Shown in pieces: positions 37,658 through 47,144 of a DNA stretch of 64,000 nt. The position numbers and the translations under genes are program-made. How positions within the stretch are numbered: the stretch's first letter is position 1; each line of letters opens with the position of its first letter. Below the pieces are notes generated by a model. It was given only the letters and a program-made list of their open reading frames with translations, did no database searches and was not told the origin of the DNA. The stretch spans positions 2,790,001-2,854,000 of the forward strand of contig NZ_CP130701.1 of NCBI RefSeq assembly GCF_030553075.1. Direction: 5' to 3'. This DNA comes from Halomonas sp. I5-271120. GTDB lineage: Bacteria; Pseudomonadota; Gammaproteobacteria; Pseudomonadales; Halomonadaceae.

Positions 37658-39024
37658 GCGGCGCGGGCCTTGAGACCCTGGGGGAGCTGGCCGAGCTGCT
37701 GGACACGCCCTGTCCGGTCGAGCCGTCATCGCCGGTCGCGGGCATCACCACCGATACGCGGGCGCTGGCGCCCGGCCAAGTGCTGGTGGCGCTGATCGGC
37801 GAGCGCTTTGACGCTCACGATTACCTCGCTAAGGCGCGGGAAGCCGGGGCGCTCGCCGCGGTAGTCTCACGACCGGTAGAGGACCCGCTGCCCCAACTCG
37901 TGGTTGCCGATACCCGGCTGGCGCTGGGCGTGCTGGCCAAGGCCCGCCGCCAGGCCTGGGGCGGCCCCTTGGTGGCCGTCACCGGTAACAGCGGCAAGAC
38001 CACGGTCAAGGAGCTGCTTGCCACGCTGCTCGCGGCAGGCGGCGAGGGACTCGCGACCCGCGGCAACCTCAATAATGACATCGGCGCACCGCTGACCCTG
38101 CTGGGCCTCGCCCCCGAGCATCGGCACGCCGTGCTTGAACTCGGCGCCAATCATCTCGGTGAGATCGCCTGGACAACGCTCTTGGCCGCCCCTCAGGTGG
38201 CGGTGATTACCAACGTCACCGGCGCGCATGTCGGCGAGTTTGGCGGCATGGGGCGCATCGCCCAGGCCAAAGCCGAAATCCTCGCCGGCCTCGGTGCCGA
38301 CGGGGTGGCAGTGCTTAACCGTGACGATGTTTTCTATCCGCTGTGGCGGCGCCTGGCCGAGCCCCGCGAGGTGCTGGACTTCGGCTTTAGAGAAGGTGCC
38401 CGCGTGCGGGCAGCCGATCTGGTCTGCGACGACGAGGGCCGTTATGCGTTCACGCTTCTCGTCGACGAGCGCTCGCTGGGTCGCGTGCAGCTTGGCTTGC
38501 TTGGCCGTCACAATGTGGCCAACGCCCTGGCCGCCGCTGCGGCCGCTGTTGCCATGGGCCTCGATGAGGCCTCGCTGATGGCGGGCCTGTCGGCAGCGGC
38601 GCCGATGTCCGGCCGCCTGATGGCGGTGCCGGGAATCCGCGATTCACGTTTGCTCGACGATACGTATAATGCCAACCCCGGTGCGGTGAAGGCGGCGATA
38701 GACCTGCTGGCCGAGCTACCTGGCCCCCGCTGGTGTCTGCTGGGGGCCATGGGCGAACTGGGAGCGGCGTCCGAGCGGCTGCATGCCGAGGTCGGGCGCC
38801 ATGCGCGGGAACGAGGGATCGATTTCCTCGGCACTCTGGGCGCGCCGGCCGAGCCGGCTAGCCAGGCCTTCGGTGAAGGCGGGTGTCATTTCAACGATTG
38901 GCAGGCGCTTGCACGCCATGCCCACAACCATCTTCCGCCCGGGGCCAGCGTATTGGTCAAGGGCTCGCGCAGCGCCGGCATGGAACGCCTGATTGCCGAG
39001 CTGCGCCTGGATGCATCAAGGTGA
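37654..39024 (+). CDS. murF: UDP-MurNAc-pentapeptide synthetase
   Basis: The 456-residue Mur ligase has the VTGNSGKTTVKELL nucleotide loop, LELGANHLGEIAWTT and DDTYNANPGAVKAA. It adds D-Ala-D-Ala (made by the ddlB product at 45.2 kb) to the tripeptide. It is coupled to murE by a 4-base overlap and followed 9 bp later by mraY. Confidence 0.96.
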   Translation: MSGAGLETLGELAELLDTPCPVEPSSPVAGITTDTRALAPGQVLVALIGERFDAHDYLAKAREAGALAAVVSRPVEDPLPQLVVADTRLALGVLAKARRQAWGGPLVAVTGNSGKTTVKELLATLLAAGGEGLATRGNLNNDIGAPLTLLGLAPEHRHAVLELGANHLGEIAWTTLLAAPQVAVITNVTGAHVGEFGGMGRIAQAKAEILAGLGADGVAVLNRDDVFYPLWRRLAEPREVLDFGFREGARVRAADLVCDDEGRYAFTLLVDERSLGRVQLGLLGRHNVANALAAAAAAVAMGLDEASLMAGLSAAAPMSGRLMAVPGIRDSRLLDDTYNANPGAVKAAIDLLAELPGPRWCLLGAMGELGAASERLHAEVGRHARERGIDFLGTLGAPAEPASQAFGEGGCHFNDWQALARHAHNHLPPGASVLVKGSRSAGMERLIAELRLDASR

Positions 39025-39033
39025 ACGCGACCC

Positions 39034-40116
39034 ATGCTGCTTTTTCTCGCCGAGCTACTGGCGCACTACAATAACGCCTTCAACGTCTTCAGCTACCTGA
39101 CCCTGCGCATGATCCTGGGGACCTTGACGGCCCTGCTGCTTTGCCTTTGGCTGGGGCCGATGATGATCCGTCGTCTGGTCGAGCGCCAGATCGGTCAGGC
39201 CGTGCGCGATGACGGCCCCCAGTCACACCTTTCCAAGGCCGGTACGCCCACCATGGGCGGGGCGATGATTCTGATGGCGATGGCCGTCAGCACCCTCCTG
39301 TGGGGCGATTTGACCAACCACTATGTCTGGATCGTGCTCGGCGTCACCCTGGGCTTCGGCGCCATCGGCTGGGTCGATGACTTCCGCAAGGTGGTCGAGA
39401 AGAACCCCCGTGGTCTGCCGGCCCGCTGGAAGTACTTCTGGCAGTCGGTGATCGGCCTGGGCGCCGCAGTGCTTCTCTATCTGACGGCGGCAAGCCCGGT
39501 TGAAACCAGTTTGATCGTGCCGTTGTTCAAGGATGTGGTGGTGCCGCTGGGCCTGTTCTTCGTGGTGCTGACCTATCTGGTGATCGTCGGCAGCTCCAAT
39601 GCCGTCAACCTCACCGACGGTCTGGACGGCCTGGCGATCATGCCCACCGTGCTGGTGGCCATGGGCCTCTCCGTGTTTGCCTACGCCAGCGGCAACACCG
39701 TCTTCGCCACCTACCTGCATATCCCGCTGATTCCCGGCGCCGGTGAGCTCGCCGTGTTCTGCGGCACCATCGCCGGTGCCGGCCTCGGTTTCCTGTGGTT
39801 CAACACCTATCCGGCCCAGGTCTTCATGGGTGACGTGGGTGCACTGGCGCTTGGCGCTGCCCTTGGTGTCGTGGCGGTGATCGTGCGCCAGGAAATCGTG
39901 CTGTTCATCATGGGCGGGGTCTTCGTCATGGAGACGGTGTCGGTGATTCTGCAGGTCGGCTCCTACAAGCTCACCGGACGGCGCATCTTCCGCATGGCGC
40001 CGCTGCACCACCACTTCGAGCTCAAGGGTTGGCCCGAGCCGCGGGTGATCGTGCGTTTCTGGATCATCACCGTGGTGCTGGTGCTGCTGGGACTCGCGAC
40101 CCTGAAGGTGCGCTGA
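39034..40116 (+). CDS. mraY: Phospho-MurNAc-pentapeptide transferase
   Basis: The 360-residue polytopic enzyme has about ten membrane helices and conserved loops [36 protein letters not shown] and [10 protein letters not shown], plus HHHFELKGW, with catalytic Asp and His residues for Mg2+-dependent lipid I synthesis. Length equals E. coli MraY. The stop overlaps murD by one base (TGATG). Confidence 0.97.
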   Translation: MLLFLAELLAHYNNAFNVFSYLTLRMILGTLTALLLCLWLGPMMIRRLVERQIGQAVRDDGPQSHLSKAGTPTMGGAMILMAMAVSTLLWGDLTNHYVWIVLGVTLGFGAIGWVDDFRKVVEKNPRGLPARWKYFWQSVIGLGAAVLLYLTAASPVETSLIVPLFKDVVVPLGLFFVVLTYLVIVGSSNAVNLTDGLDGLAIMPTVLVAMGLSVFAYASGNTVFATYLHIPLIPGAGELAVFCGTIAGAGLGFLWFNTYPAQVFMGDVGALALGAALGVVAVIVRQEIVLFIMGGVFVMETVSVILQVGSYKLTGRRIFRMAPLHHHFELKGWPEPRVIVRFWIITVVLVLLGLATLKVR

Positions 40117-41498
40117 TGGCTGTGGTCCCCAAGGGGATGACCCTGGTGGTGGGGCTCGGCGTCTCGGGCCGCGCCATTGCGCGACACCTGTCGCGTCTGG
40201 GTACTCCCTTCATGATCGCCGATACCCGCACGCTACCGCCGGGTCTCGAGGACGTACAAGCGGAGCATCCGGGTGTGGCTATCCACTGTGGGCCGCTTGA
40301 CGAGCTAGACATGTCGGCGGCCAAGGAGGTGGTGCTGAGCCCCGGGGTCGACCCCAGGACGCCTGGCTTGCCGGCGTTGGAGGCCCTCGACGGCGAAGGC
40401 CGGCCGCGGCTGATCGGCGAAATCGCGCTCTTCGTGCGCGCGGCCCGCGCCCCCATCGCCGCCATTACCGGCGCCAACGCCAAGTCCACCGTGACCACCC
40501 TGCTCGGCGATATGGCCCGTGAGGCCGGCCGGCGCGTCGCGGTGGGCGGCAACCTGGGAACGCCGGCGCTGGAGCTGCTGGCAGAGATGCCCGATGCCGA
40601 GCTCTACGTGCTGGAGCTGTCCAGCTTCCAGCTCGAGACCACGCCTTGGCTCGGCGCCGAGACGGTGGCCTTTCTCAACCTCTGCGAAGACCACCTGGAT
40701 CGCCATGGCGACCTGGCGGGCTATCGTGCCGCCAAGCTCGGTATCTTCCGCGGAGCGGCTCATGGCGTCGTCAACGCCGATGACCCCATGACCTGGCCGA
40801 CTTCGCCGCTACCGGCGCTGGATCGTTTCACTACCGAGGCGCCAGCCGATGATGACTGGGGGATTGCGGCGCATGACGACGGCCAGGGCACGGTGCCCTG
40901 GCTGATGCACGGCGACACCCCGCTGATGCCGGCTGCTGCGGTGCGCTTGCCCGGGCGTCACAACCAGGCCAATGCCCTGGCCGCGATGGCCATGGGGCGT
41001 CGCCTGGGGCTGCCGCTTGCCGCCATGCGGACGGTGCTAGAGCGTTTTGCCGGGCTTGCCCACCGTGGCGAGCTGGTGGCCAAGGTCAACGACATCGCCT
41101 GGATCAACGATTCCAAGGGCACCAACGTCGGCGCCACTCTGGCCGCCATCGAAGGCCTGGGGCCGACACTTGACGGCCGCCTGGTGCTGTTGGCCGGCGG
41201 CGTGGGCAAGGGAGCTGATTTTGCTCCGCTGGCCGCGCCGCTGGCGCGTTATGCCCGTGAGGTGGTGGTATTCGGTGCCGATGCCGAGCGTCTGGCCGCG
41301 GCCTTGGAAGAGGGTGTGACCGTAACCCGGGTCGATGATCTGGTATCAGCACTGGTGCGGGCGCATGCCATTGCTCGGCCCGGGGATGCGGTGCTGCTCT
41401 CACCGGCCTGTGCGAGCCTCGATCAGTTCCCCAACTATATGGCTCGCGGGGACGCCTTTCGTGACTGGGTACTCAAGACGCTGGGAGAGGGCACATGA
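40116..41498 (+). CDS. murD: UDP-MurNAc-L-alanine:D-glutamate ligase
   Basis: The 460-residue Mur ligase has the nucleotide loop ITGANAKSTVTTLLG, in which Ala replaces the common Gly before Lys (the same variant occurs in Pseudomonas MurD as I recall it), and WINDSKGTNVGATLAAI. It adds D-Glu. I use the ATG at 40116 overlapping the mraY stop; an alternative ATG at 40137 follows AAGGGG closely. The C-terminus overlaps ftsW by 4 bases. Confidence 0.95.
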   Translation: MAVVPKGMTLVVGLGVSGRAIARHLSRLGTPFMIADTRTLPPGLEDVQAEHPGVAIHCGPLDELDMSAAKEVVLSPGVDPRTPGLPALEALDGEGRPRLIGEIALFVRAARAPIAAITGANAKSTVTTLLGDMAREAGRRVAVGGNLGTPALELLAEMPDAELYVLELSSFQLETTPWLGAETVAFLNLCEDHLDRHGDLAGYRAAKLGIFRGAAHGVVNADDPMTWPTSPLPALDRFTTEAPADDDWGIAAHDDGQGTVPWLMHGDTPLMPAAAVRLPGRHNQANALAAMAMGRRLGLPLAAMRTVLERFAGLAHRGELVAKVNDIAWINDSKGTNVGATLAAIEGLGPTLDGRLVLLAGGVGKGADFAPLAAPLARYAREVVVFGADAERLAAALEEGVTVTRVDDLVSALVRAHAIARPGDAVLLSPACASLDQFPNYMARGDAFRDWVLKTLGEGT

Positions 41499-42730
41499 AA
41501 GGGCTACGCGAACGGTTGTCCACCGCGCATCAGCCCTTCGATGGCTGGTTGCTGCTGTCGGCTCTTGCGCTGATGCTGGTGGGTTGGGTGATGGTCACCT
41601 CGGCTTCCAGCGAAGTCGCATCGGGACTTACCGGCAATCCCTTCTACTTCAGTATTCGCCATGGCCTCTTCGTGCTGGTGGCGATTGCGGTCGGCTATGC
41701 GGTGCTGTGGGTGCCGCTTGGCTGGTGGCGGGTCAATGGCCAGTTTCTGCTTGGCGTCGCCATCTTCCTGCTGCTGGTGGTGCTGGTCGTCGGCCGCGAG
41801 GTCAACGGCAGTACCCGCTGGCTGTCGGTTCCCGGCCTACCCGTAAATTTGCAGCCCTCCGAGATCGCCAAGCTGTGCATGATCGCCTACATGGCCGGCT
41901 ATCTCGAGCGTTACCTGCCGGCGGTGCGCAAGACCTGGGGCGCCTTCCTGCGGCCGTTGCTGGTGACGGGGGTGGTCGCCTTCCTGCTGATTCTCGAGCC
42001 CGACTATGGCTCGGTGGTGGTGATAACCGGCTGCGTGATGGGCATGCTGCTGATGGCAGGGGCGCCGATGTGGCGCTTCTTGCTGCTGTTGGTGCTGTTG
42101 GCGGCTCTTGGACTTCTGCTGGCGATCGCCGAACCTTATCGCATGGCGAGGCTGACCAGTTTCTCAGACCCCTGGGCGGATCAGTTCGCCAGCGGCTATC
42201 AGTTGACCCAGGCGTTGATTGCCTATGGCCGCGGCCACTGGTTCGGTCTGGGGCTGGGTAACAGCGTGCAGAAGCTTTTCTACCTGCCTGAGGCACATAC
42301 CGATTTCGTCTTCGCGGTCATTGCCGAAGAGCTCGGTCTGGTAGGCGCCATAACGGTGGTCGGGCTCTTTGCCCTGCTGGTCATTCGGGCGCTGGCGGTG
42401 GGTCGGCGCGCGGAGCTGGCCAAATTGCCGTTCGCTGCCTACCTCAGCTACGGTATTGCTCTGATCATCGGCGCTCAGGCTTTCATTAACATCGCGGTGA
42501 GTACCGGCATGCTGCCGACCAAGGGCCTGACCCTGCCGCTTCTGAGCTACGGCGGCTCGAGCCTGGTGATCAGCGCCGTCATGGTGGCGCTGCTGCTGAG
42601 GGTCGATATCGAGACTCGACAGGCCGTGCGTCGGGCTCGCCCGACGGCTCCCAAGCCCTCGCCGGGCAAGGCCCAGCCTAACCAGACACCGACCCGCAGG
42701 GAGAGCGCGCGTGAACGAACCAAGACTTGA
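41495..42730 (+). CDS. ftsW: FtsW, septal peptidoglycan glycosyltransferase
   Basis: The 411-residue SEDS-family protein has ten predicted membrane helices, NGSTRWLSVPGLPVNLQPSE in the large extracellular loop region, and the C-terminal signature SYGGSSLV. It polymerises lipid II at the septum with FtsI. The C-terminal tail (about 35 residues) is basic and proline-rich. It overlaps the murG GTG start by 20 bases. Confidence 0.96.
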   Translation: MKGLRERLSTAHQPFDGWLLLSALALMLVGWVMVTSASSEVASGLTGNPFYFSIRHGLFVLVAIAVGYAVLWVPLGWWRVNGQFLLGVAIFLLLVVLVVGREVNGSTRWLSVPGLPVNLQPSEIAKLCMIAYMAGYLERYLPAVRKTWGAFLRPLLVTGVVAFLLILEPDYGSVVVITGCVMGMLLMAGAPMWRFLLLLVLLAALGLLLAIAEPYRMARLTSFSDPWADQFASGYQLTQALIAYGRGHWFGLGLGNSVQKLFYLPEAHTDFVFAVIAEELGLVGAITVVGLFALLVIRALAVGRRAELAKLPFAAYLSYGIALIIGAQAFINIAVSTGMLPTKGLTLPLLSYGGSSLVISAVMVALLLRVDIETRQAVRRARPTAPKPSPGKAQPNQTPTRRESARERTKT

Positions 42731-43799
42731 GCGGGTGCTGATCATGGCCGGCGGCACCGGCGGGCATGTGATCCCGGCGCTGTCGCTGGCTCGCGGCCTC
42801 GAGGCCCGTGGCGTGCGCGTCGAGTGGCTCGGCAGCCCGCGGGGCATCGAGAATCGCCTAGTGCCCGAGGCCGATATTACGCTTCACCACATCGACATTG
42901 CCGGCCTGCGCGGCAACGGGCCGGCGGGATGGCTTTCGGCCCCCTGGCGGCTGAGCCGAGCCATCTGGCAGGCCCGGGGGGTGATCGCCCGTTTCAAGCC
43001 GGACCTGGTGGTGGGAATGGGCGGTTTTGCCAGTGGCCCGGGTGGCCTGGCGGCCTGGCTGACCCGTTGTCCGCTGCTGATCCACGAACAGAATGCCGTG
43101 GCCGGCATGACCAACAAGGCGCTTTCTCGGCTTGCGCGGCGGGTCTATGCCGCCTTCCCGGGCGCCTTTTCAGGCCATGCCGAGGTGATCGGCAACCCGG
43201 TGCGCCCCGAGATCGCCGCCCTGGGCGAGACGCCCCGGGATGAGGCCACGCTGCGCAGTCGTCCGCTTCGCCTGCTGGTAGTGGGGGGGTCTCTGGGTGC
43301 CAAGGCGCTCAACGATCATCTGCCGGCGGCGCTTTCCAAGCTCGCACCGGAAAAACGACCCGAGGTTCGTCATCAGGCCGGGCGCGACAAGGACGCGGCG
43401 ACCCGCGAGAGCTATGCCGCCCAGGGCGTCAGCGCCGAGGTCAGTGCCTTTATCGACGACATGGCCGCCGCCTATGACTGGGCCGATCTGGTGGTATGTC
43501 GTGCAGGCGCCCTGACCGTGGCTGAGCTGGCGGCGGCCGCCAAGCCTGCGCTGCTGGTGCCTTTCCCGCATGCGGTGGATGACCACCAGACTGCCAATGC
43601 CCGGGTGCTGCTGGATGTCGGCGCCGGTGAACTGATGCCTCAGGCTGAGATCACGCCGGCCGCGCTCGCCGCGCGGCTCGAGACGCTCTTGGTCCCCGAT
43701 ACCCTGGCCACCATGGCGAGCCGCGCCCGAGCCAACGCTCGGCTGGATGCCGTCGATCGCCTGGTGGCCGGTTGCATGGAGATAGACAGTGAACGATAG
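42711..43799 (+). CDS. murG: UDP-GlcNAc:lipid I GlcNAc transferase
   Basis: The 362-residue GT-B enzyme has the N-terminal glycine loop [35 protein letters not shown] and the C-terminal [14 protein letters not shown] donor site. It makes lipid II on the inner membrane face. A GTG at 42711, preceded by AGGGAGAG, gives the usual family N-terminus; the first ATG at 42744 would start inside the glycine loop. Confidence 0.95.
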   Translation: MNEPRLERVLIMAGGTGGHVIPALSLARGLEARGVRVEWLGSPRGIENRLVPEADITLHHIDIAGLRGNGPAGWLSAPWRLSRAIWQARGVIARFKPDLVVGMGGFASGPGGLAAWLTRCPLLIHEQNAVAGMTNKALSRLARRVYAAFPGAFSGHAEVIGNPVRPEIAALGETPRDEATLRSRPLRLLVVGGSLGAKALNDHLPAALSKLAPEKRPEVRHQAGRDKDAATRESYAAQGVSAEVSAFIDDMAAAYDWADLVVCRAGALTVAELAAAAKPALLVPFPHAVDDHQTANARVLLDVGAGELMPQAEITPAALAARLETLLVPDTLATMASRARANARLDAVDRLVAGCMEIDSER

Positions 43800-45255
43800 C
43801 AAGCAATCCCCGCTGGCTGGCGGTGACGTCCGAGGGCCCGGCATGCGGCGCATCCGGCGCATCCATTTTGTCGGCATCGGTGGCGCCGGCATGTGCGGCA
43901 TCGCCGAGGTGCTGGCCAATCAGGGCTACCAGGTCAGCGGTAGCGATGTGAAGGAATCCCCGGTGGTCGCCCATCTTCGCCAATGCGGCATCCGCGTGGC
44001 GTTGGGGCATGCCGCCGAGAACGTCGAGCAGGCCGATGTGGTAGTAGTCTCCACGGCCATCGATCCTTCGAATCCGGAGATTCGCTGGGCCCAGGAGCAC
44101 CGCGTACCGGTGGTGCGCCGCGCCGAGATGCTCGCCGAGCTGATGCGCTTTCGCCACGGCATCGCCGTGGCAGGCACCCATGGCAAGACCACCACCACCA
44201 GTATCACCTCGACGCTGCTGGCCGAGGGCGGGCTGGACCCGACCTTCGTGATCGGTGGCAAGCTGACCAGTGCCGGTACCAATGCGCGTCTCGGCGAAGG
44301 TGACTATCTGGTCGCCGAGGCCGACGAATCGGACGCGTCTTTCCTGCATTTGCAGCCGATGGTGTCCATCGTCACCAACATCGACGCCGACCACATGAGC
44401 ACCTACGGCGGCGACTTCGAACGCCTCAAGGGCACCTTCGTCGAGTTCCTGCACAATCTGCCGTTCTACGGCCTGGCCGTGCTGTGCATCGACGACGAGC
44501 ACGTGCGGGGGCTGTTGAGCCAAGTGCATCGCCAGTTCGTCACCTACGGCTTCAGCGAAGACGCCGACTACCGCATCACCGAGTTCGTCCAGGACGCCGG
44601 TGAAGTGCGTTTTACCGCGCTGCGCCCGGACGGTCAGTCGCCGCTGGCGGTGCGCCTGGCGATGCCAGGTGAGCACAATGCCCTCAATGCCCTGGCGGCG
44701 ATCGCCGTGGCCTGCGATGCCGGTGTCTCTGACGCCGCTATCCTCAGCGGCTTGGCCAGCTTTGCTGGCGTCGGTCGCCGCTTCCAGGTGCATGGCAACT
44801 TTCCGGCGCCGAGCGGTGAGGGCGAGGTCATGCTGGTTGATGACTACGGCCACCATCCCCGCGAAGTGGAAATGGTGATTCGGGCGATTCGTGCCGGCTG
44901 GCCCGAGCGGCGACTGGTGATGGTCTATCAGCCGCACCGCTATTCGCGTACCCGTGACCTGTACGAGGACTTCGTGCGGGTGCTGTCGGGGGTCGATACG
45001 TTGGTGTTGCTGGACGTCTATGCCGCAGGCGAGACGCCGATTCCCGGCGCCGAGGGCAAGACGCTGGCCGGTTCGATTCGCCAGCGCGGTCGGGTCGATC
45101 CGCTGTTCGTCGAACACAAGGCGGAACTCCCCGACCTGCTCAAGCGCATTCTGCGCCCCGACGATATCCTGATCACCCAGGGCGCCGGCGATGTCGGCGG
45201 CATCGCGCTGGGGCTCGCCGAACAACGCCTCGAGCTCGATAAGGTGGTGCTATGA
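43789..45255 (+). CDS. murC: UDP-MurNAc:L-alanine ligase
   Basis: The 488-residue Mur ligase has [17 protein letters not shown], the ATP loop [25 protein letters not shown] and [10 protein letters not shown]. It starts the stem peptide. The GTG start overlaps murG by 11 bases and is preceded by GGAG 7 bases upstream; the ATG at 43843 would just keep the Rossmann motif. The C-terminus overlaps ddlB by 4 bases. Confidence 0.95.
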   Translation: MNDSKQSPLAGGDVRGPGMRRIRRIHFVGIGGAGMCGIAEVLANQGYQVSGSDVKESPVVAHLRQCGIRVALGHAAENVEQADVVVVSTAIDPSNPEIRWAQEHRVPVVRRAEMLAELMRFRHGIAVAGTHGKTTTTSITSTLLAEGGLDPTFVIGGKLTSAGTNARLGEGDYLVAEADESDASFLHLQPMVSIVTNIDADHMSTYGGDFERLKGTFVEFLHNLPFYGLAVLCIDDEHVRGLLSQVHRQFVTYGFSEDADYRITEFVQDAGEVRFTALRPDGQSPLAVRLAMPGEHNALNALAAIAVACDAGVSDAAILSGLASFAGVGRRFQVHGNFPAPSGEGEVMLVDDYGHHPREVEMVIRAIRAGWPERRLVMVYQPHRYSRTRDLYEDFVRVLSGVDTLVLLDVYAAGETPIPGAEGKTLAGSIRQRGRVDPLFVEHKAELPDLLKRILRPDDILITQGAGDVGGIALGLAEQRLELDKVVL

Positions 45256-46214
45256 CGGATGATGCAATGATGACGAGCCCAGGAACGGGCGCCGAGCGCT
45301 TTGGCCGGGTGGTCGTCGTTTATGGTGGTGCATCCGCCGAGCGCGAGGTGTCGCTGATCAGCGGCAGTGCGATCCTTGCCTCTCTCAAGCGTAGCGGCGT
45401 CGATGCCATTGGCTATGACCTGGCCGAAAACGGCCTGCCGGGCCTGCAGGCGCTGGAACCGGATCGGGTCTTCATCGCCCTGCACGGGGGCGTAGGCGAA
45501 GACGGCACCCTCCAGGGGGCGCTGTCGCTGCTCGAAATTCCCTTTACCGGCAGCGGCGTGCTGGCCTCTGCGCTGGGCATGGACAAGCAGCGCACCAAGG
45601 CCGTCTGGCACAATGCCGGGCTGCCCACGCCCGAGAGCCTGAACCTGGACGCTGCATCTGACTGGCGGGCCGTCTGCGAAACGCTGGGTTTGCCGCTGAT
45701 CGTCAAGCCGGTACACGAGGGGTCGACTCTGGGTATCACCATCGTCGAGAGCCCCGAAGCCCTCGAGGCCGCGTATCGTGACGCCTCGCGTTTCGATGCC
45801 GCCGTGATGGCGGAACGCTTCGTCAGGGGCCCCGAATATACGGTGTCGCTGCTTGGCGACAGCGTGCTGCCGGCGATCCGGGTTGAAGTCCCTAGCGGCT
45901 TCTATGACTACGAGGCCAAGTATCTTTCCAACGAGACCCTGTATCATCTGCCGTGCGGCCTCGGTGCTGAAGACGAAGCGGCGCTTGGCGACTTGAGCCG
46001 TCACGCCTTCGAGGCTATCGGAGCTGACGGCTGGGGGCGGGTCGATGTGATGCGTGACGCCGACGGGCATTTCTGGCTGCTCGAGGTCAACACCGTGCCG
46101 GGCATGACCGATCATAGCCTGGTGCCGCAAGCGGCGGCTCATGCTGGCATCGGCTTCGATTCGCTGGTGCTGCGCATTCTCGAAAGCAGCCTCAACGCTG
46201 CGCGGGAGACCTGA
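45252..46214 (+). CDS. ddlB: D-alanine:D-alanine ligase
   Basis: The 320-residue ATP-grasp enzyme has [40 protein letters not shown] and [17 protein letters not shown]. It makes D-Ala-D-Ala for MurF. It overlaps murC by 4 bases and lies 6 bp before ftsQ. The PGMT-HSL ending indicates a D-Ala rather than D-Lac ligase type of dcw-encoded enzyme. Confidence 0.96.
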   Translation: MTDDAMMTSPGTGAERFGRVVVVYGGASAEREVSLISGSAILASLKRSGVDAIGYDLAENGLPGLQALEPDRVFIALHGGVGEDGTLQGALSLLEIPFTGSGVLASALGMDKQRTKAVWHNAGLPTPESLNLDAASDWRAVCETLGLPLIVKPVHEGSTLGITIVESPEALEAAYRDASRFDAAVMAERFVRGPEYTVSLLGDSVLPAIRVEVPSGFYDYEAKYLSNETLYHLPCGLGAEDEAALGDLSRHAFEAIGADGWGRVDVMRDADGHFWLLEVNTVPGMTDHSLVPQAAAHAGIGFDSLVLRILESSLNAARET

Positions 46215-46220
46215 CCGGTA

Positions 46221-46931
46221 ATGGAGCGCTCCCGAGGGCCCTGGCTGGGCCTGATCCTGTTCATCGTGCTGCTGGTAGCCGGCGGCCGCGTGATGTGGCT
46301 GTGGCTGGACCGCCCCATTGAGCGAGTATCGATTCGTGGCGAGCTCGAGCACGTCAACGCCGACTATCTGCGTGACCAGCTGGCGCCGCTGGTTGAAGGG
46401 CAGTCGTGGCTGGCACTTGATCTCGGCGATCTGCGTCAGCGAGTGCGTGATATCGGCTGGCTTGACGAGGTGAGGGTGTCGCGTCAGTGGCCTGATGCCC
46501 TGACCCTAGAGCTCTTCGAGCAGGAACCGGTGGCACGCTGGCATGATGATGAACTGCTCAATTCCCGCGGTGAGCCCTTCGCTTTCGGCTCGGTGGCCCC
46601 CCCTGAGGGGCTGCCCGACTTGGCTGGGCCGGATGGCAGTGGGGCTGAAGTACTGGCTTATTATGACCGTTTGCGGCAACAGCTCGCGACGCTGGGCGTC
46701 GACATTCGTCAGCTGCGCCTTGAGCCTCGAGGGGCCTGGCGTATGCAGTTCGGTAGCGGTGTCTGGATCATGCTGGGGCGCAGCGATCGGGATGCTCGGC
46801 TGGCACGACTCGAGTCTGCATGGCGTCGTCAATTGGGAAGCGAGGCGTCGCAAATCCGCTACATCGATCTGCGATACCCCAACGGCGTGGCGGTTGCCTG
46901 GCACGGTGAGACTGCACCAGTCGAGCCGTGA
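46221..46931 (+). CDS. ftsQ: Cell division protein FtsQ
   Basis: The 236-residue bitopic protein has one membrane helix (LGLILFIVLLVAGGRVMWL), a POTRA domain starting IERVSIRGELEHV, and the FtsQ beta domain with QWPDALTLELFEQEPVARW and IRYIDLRYPNGVAVAW. It links FtsBL to the rest of the divisome. It follows ddlB closely; a 213-bp gap with hairpins then separates it from ftsA. Confidence 0.94.
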   Translation: MERSRGPWLGLILFIVLLVAGGRVMWLWLDRPIERVSIRGELEHVNADYLRDQLAPLVEGQSWLALDLGDLRQRVRDIGWLDEVRVSRQWPDALTLELFEQEPVARWHDDELLNSRGEPFAFGSVAPPEGLPDLAGPDGSGAEVLAYYDRLRQQLATLGVDIRQLRLEPRGAWRMQFGSGVWIMLGRSDRDARLARLESAWRRQLGSEASQIRYIDLRYPNGVAVAWHGETAPVEP

Positions 46932-46948
46932 AGATTGAATGAGGACGG

Positions 46949-47035
46949 ACACCTTTTTTCGGTGCAGCTCCCGCCAGGTGGGAGTTCAAGGTGTTTCTTT
47001 CCGTGAAAAAACCGCTTATTGTGTGGCAGGTTTTT
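46949..47035 (+). other. Cluster of alternative hairpins between ftsQ and ftsA
   Basis: CTCCC (46968-46972) pairs with GGGAG (46980-46984). ACACC (46949-46953) can pair with GGTGT (46990-46994), enclosing that hairpin, or its CACC part can pair with GGTG (46961-46964) around a TTTTTTC loop. A third stem is AAAAACC (47007-47013) with GGTTTTT (47029-47035). This looks like a terminator or attenuator-like region ahead of the ftsA promoter. Confidence 0.5.
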
Positions 47036-47046
47036 ATGCTGGGGTG

Positions 47047-47074
47047 GTGAAAGTAGGGTAGTTGTTCCTATAAT
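47047..47074 (+). promoter_or_regulatory. ftsA: Putative ftsA-ftsZ promoter
   Basis: A perfect -10 TATAAT lies at 47069-47074, with GTGAAA at 47047-47052 (16-bp spacing, four matches to the -35 consensus). It is about 70 bp ahead of the ftsA start and would give ftsA and ftsZ their own supply of transcripts. Confidence 0.55.
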
Positions 47075-47144
47075 TGCCTCAATGCAACTTTTTTGCGGAT
47101 TCACGGATGATCATCCGGACAGTTTCTAGGAGTATTCCCGACCC

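Noticed and set aside
40116..41498. MurD with a broken ATP loop (Ala for Gly in GANAKST)
   Set aside because: The same NAKST variant is, as I recall, normal in Pseudomonas MurD, so it is a lineage variant and not a defect.
43651..45225. 524-codon minus-strand open frame opposite murG/murC
   Set aside because: It runs opposite strongly supported genes, has no recognisable domain, and composition fits a shadow of third-position GC.
45018..46352. 444-codon minus-strand open frame opposite ddlB
   Set aside because: No domain and no start signals; DdlB motifs fix the coding strand.
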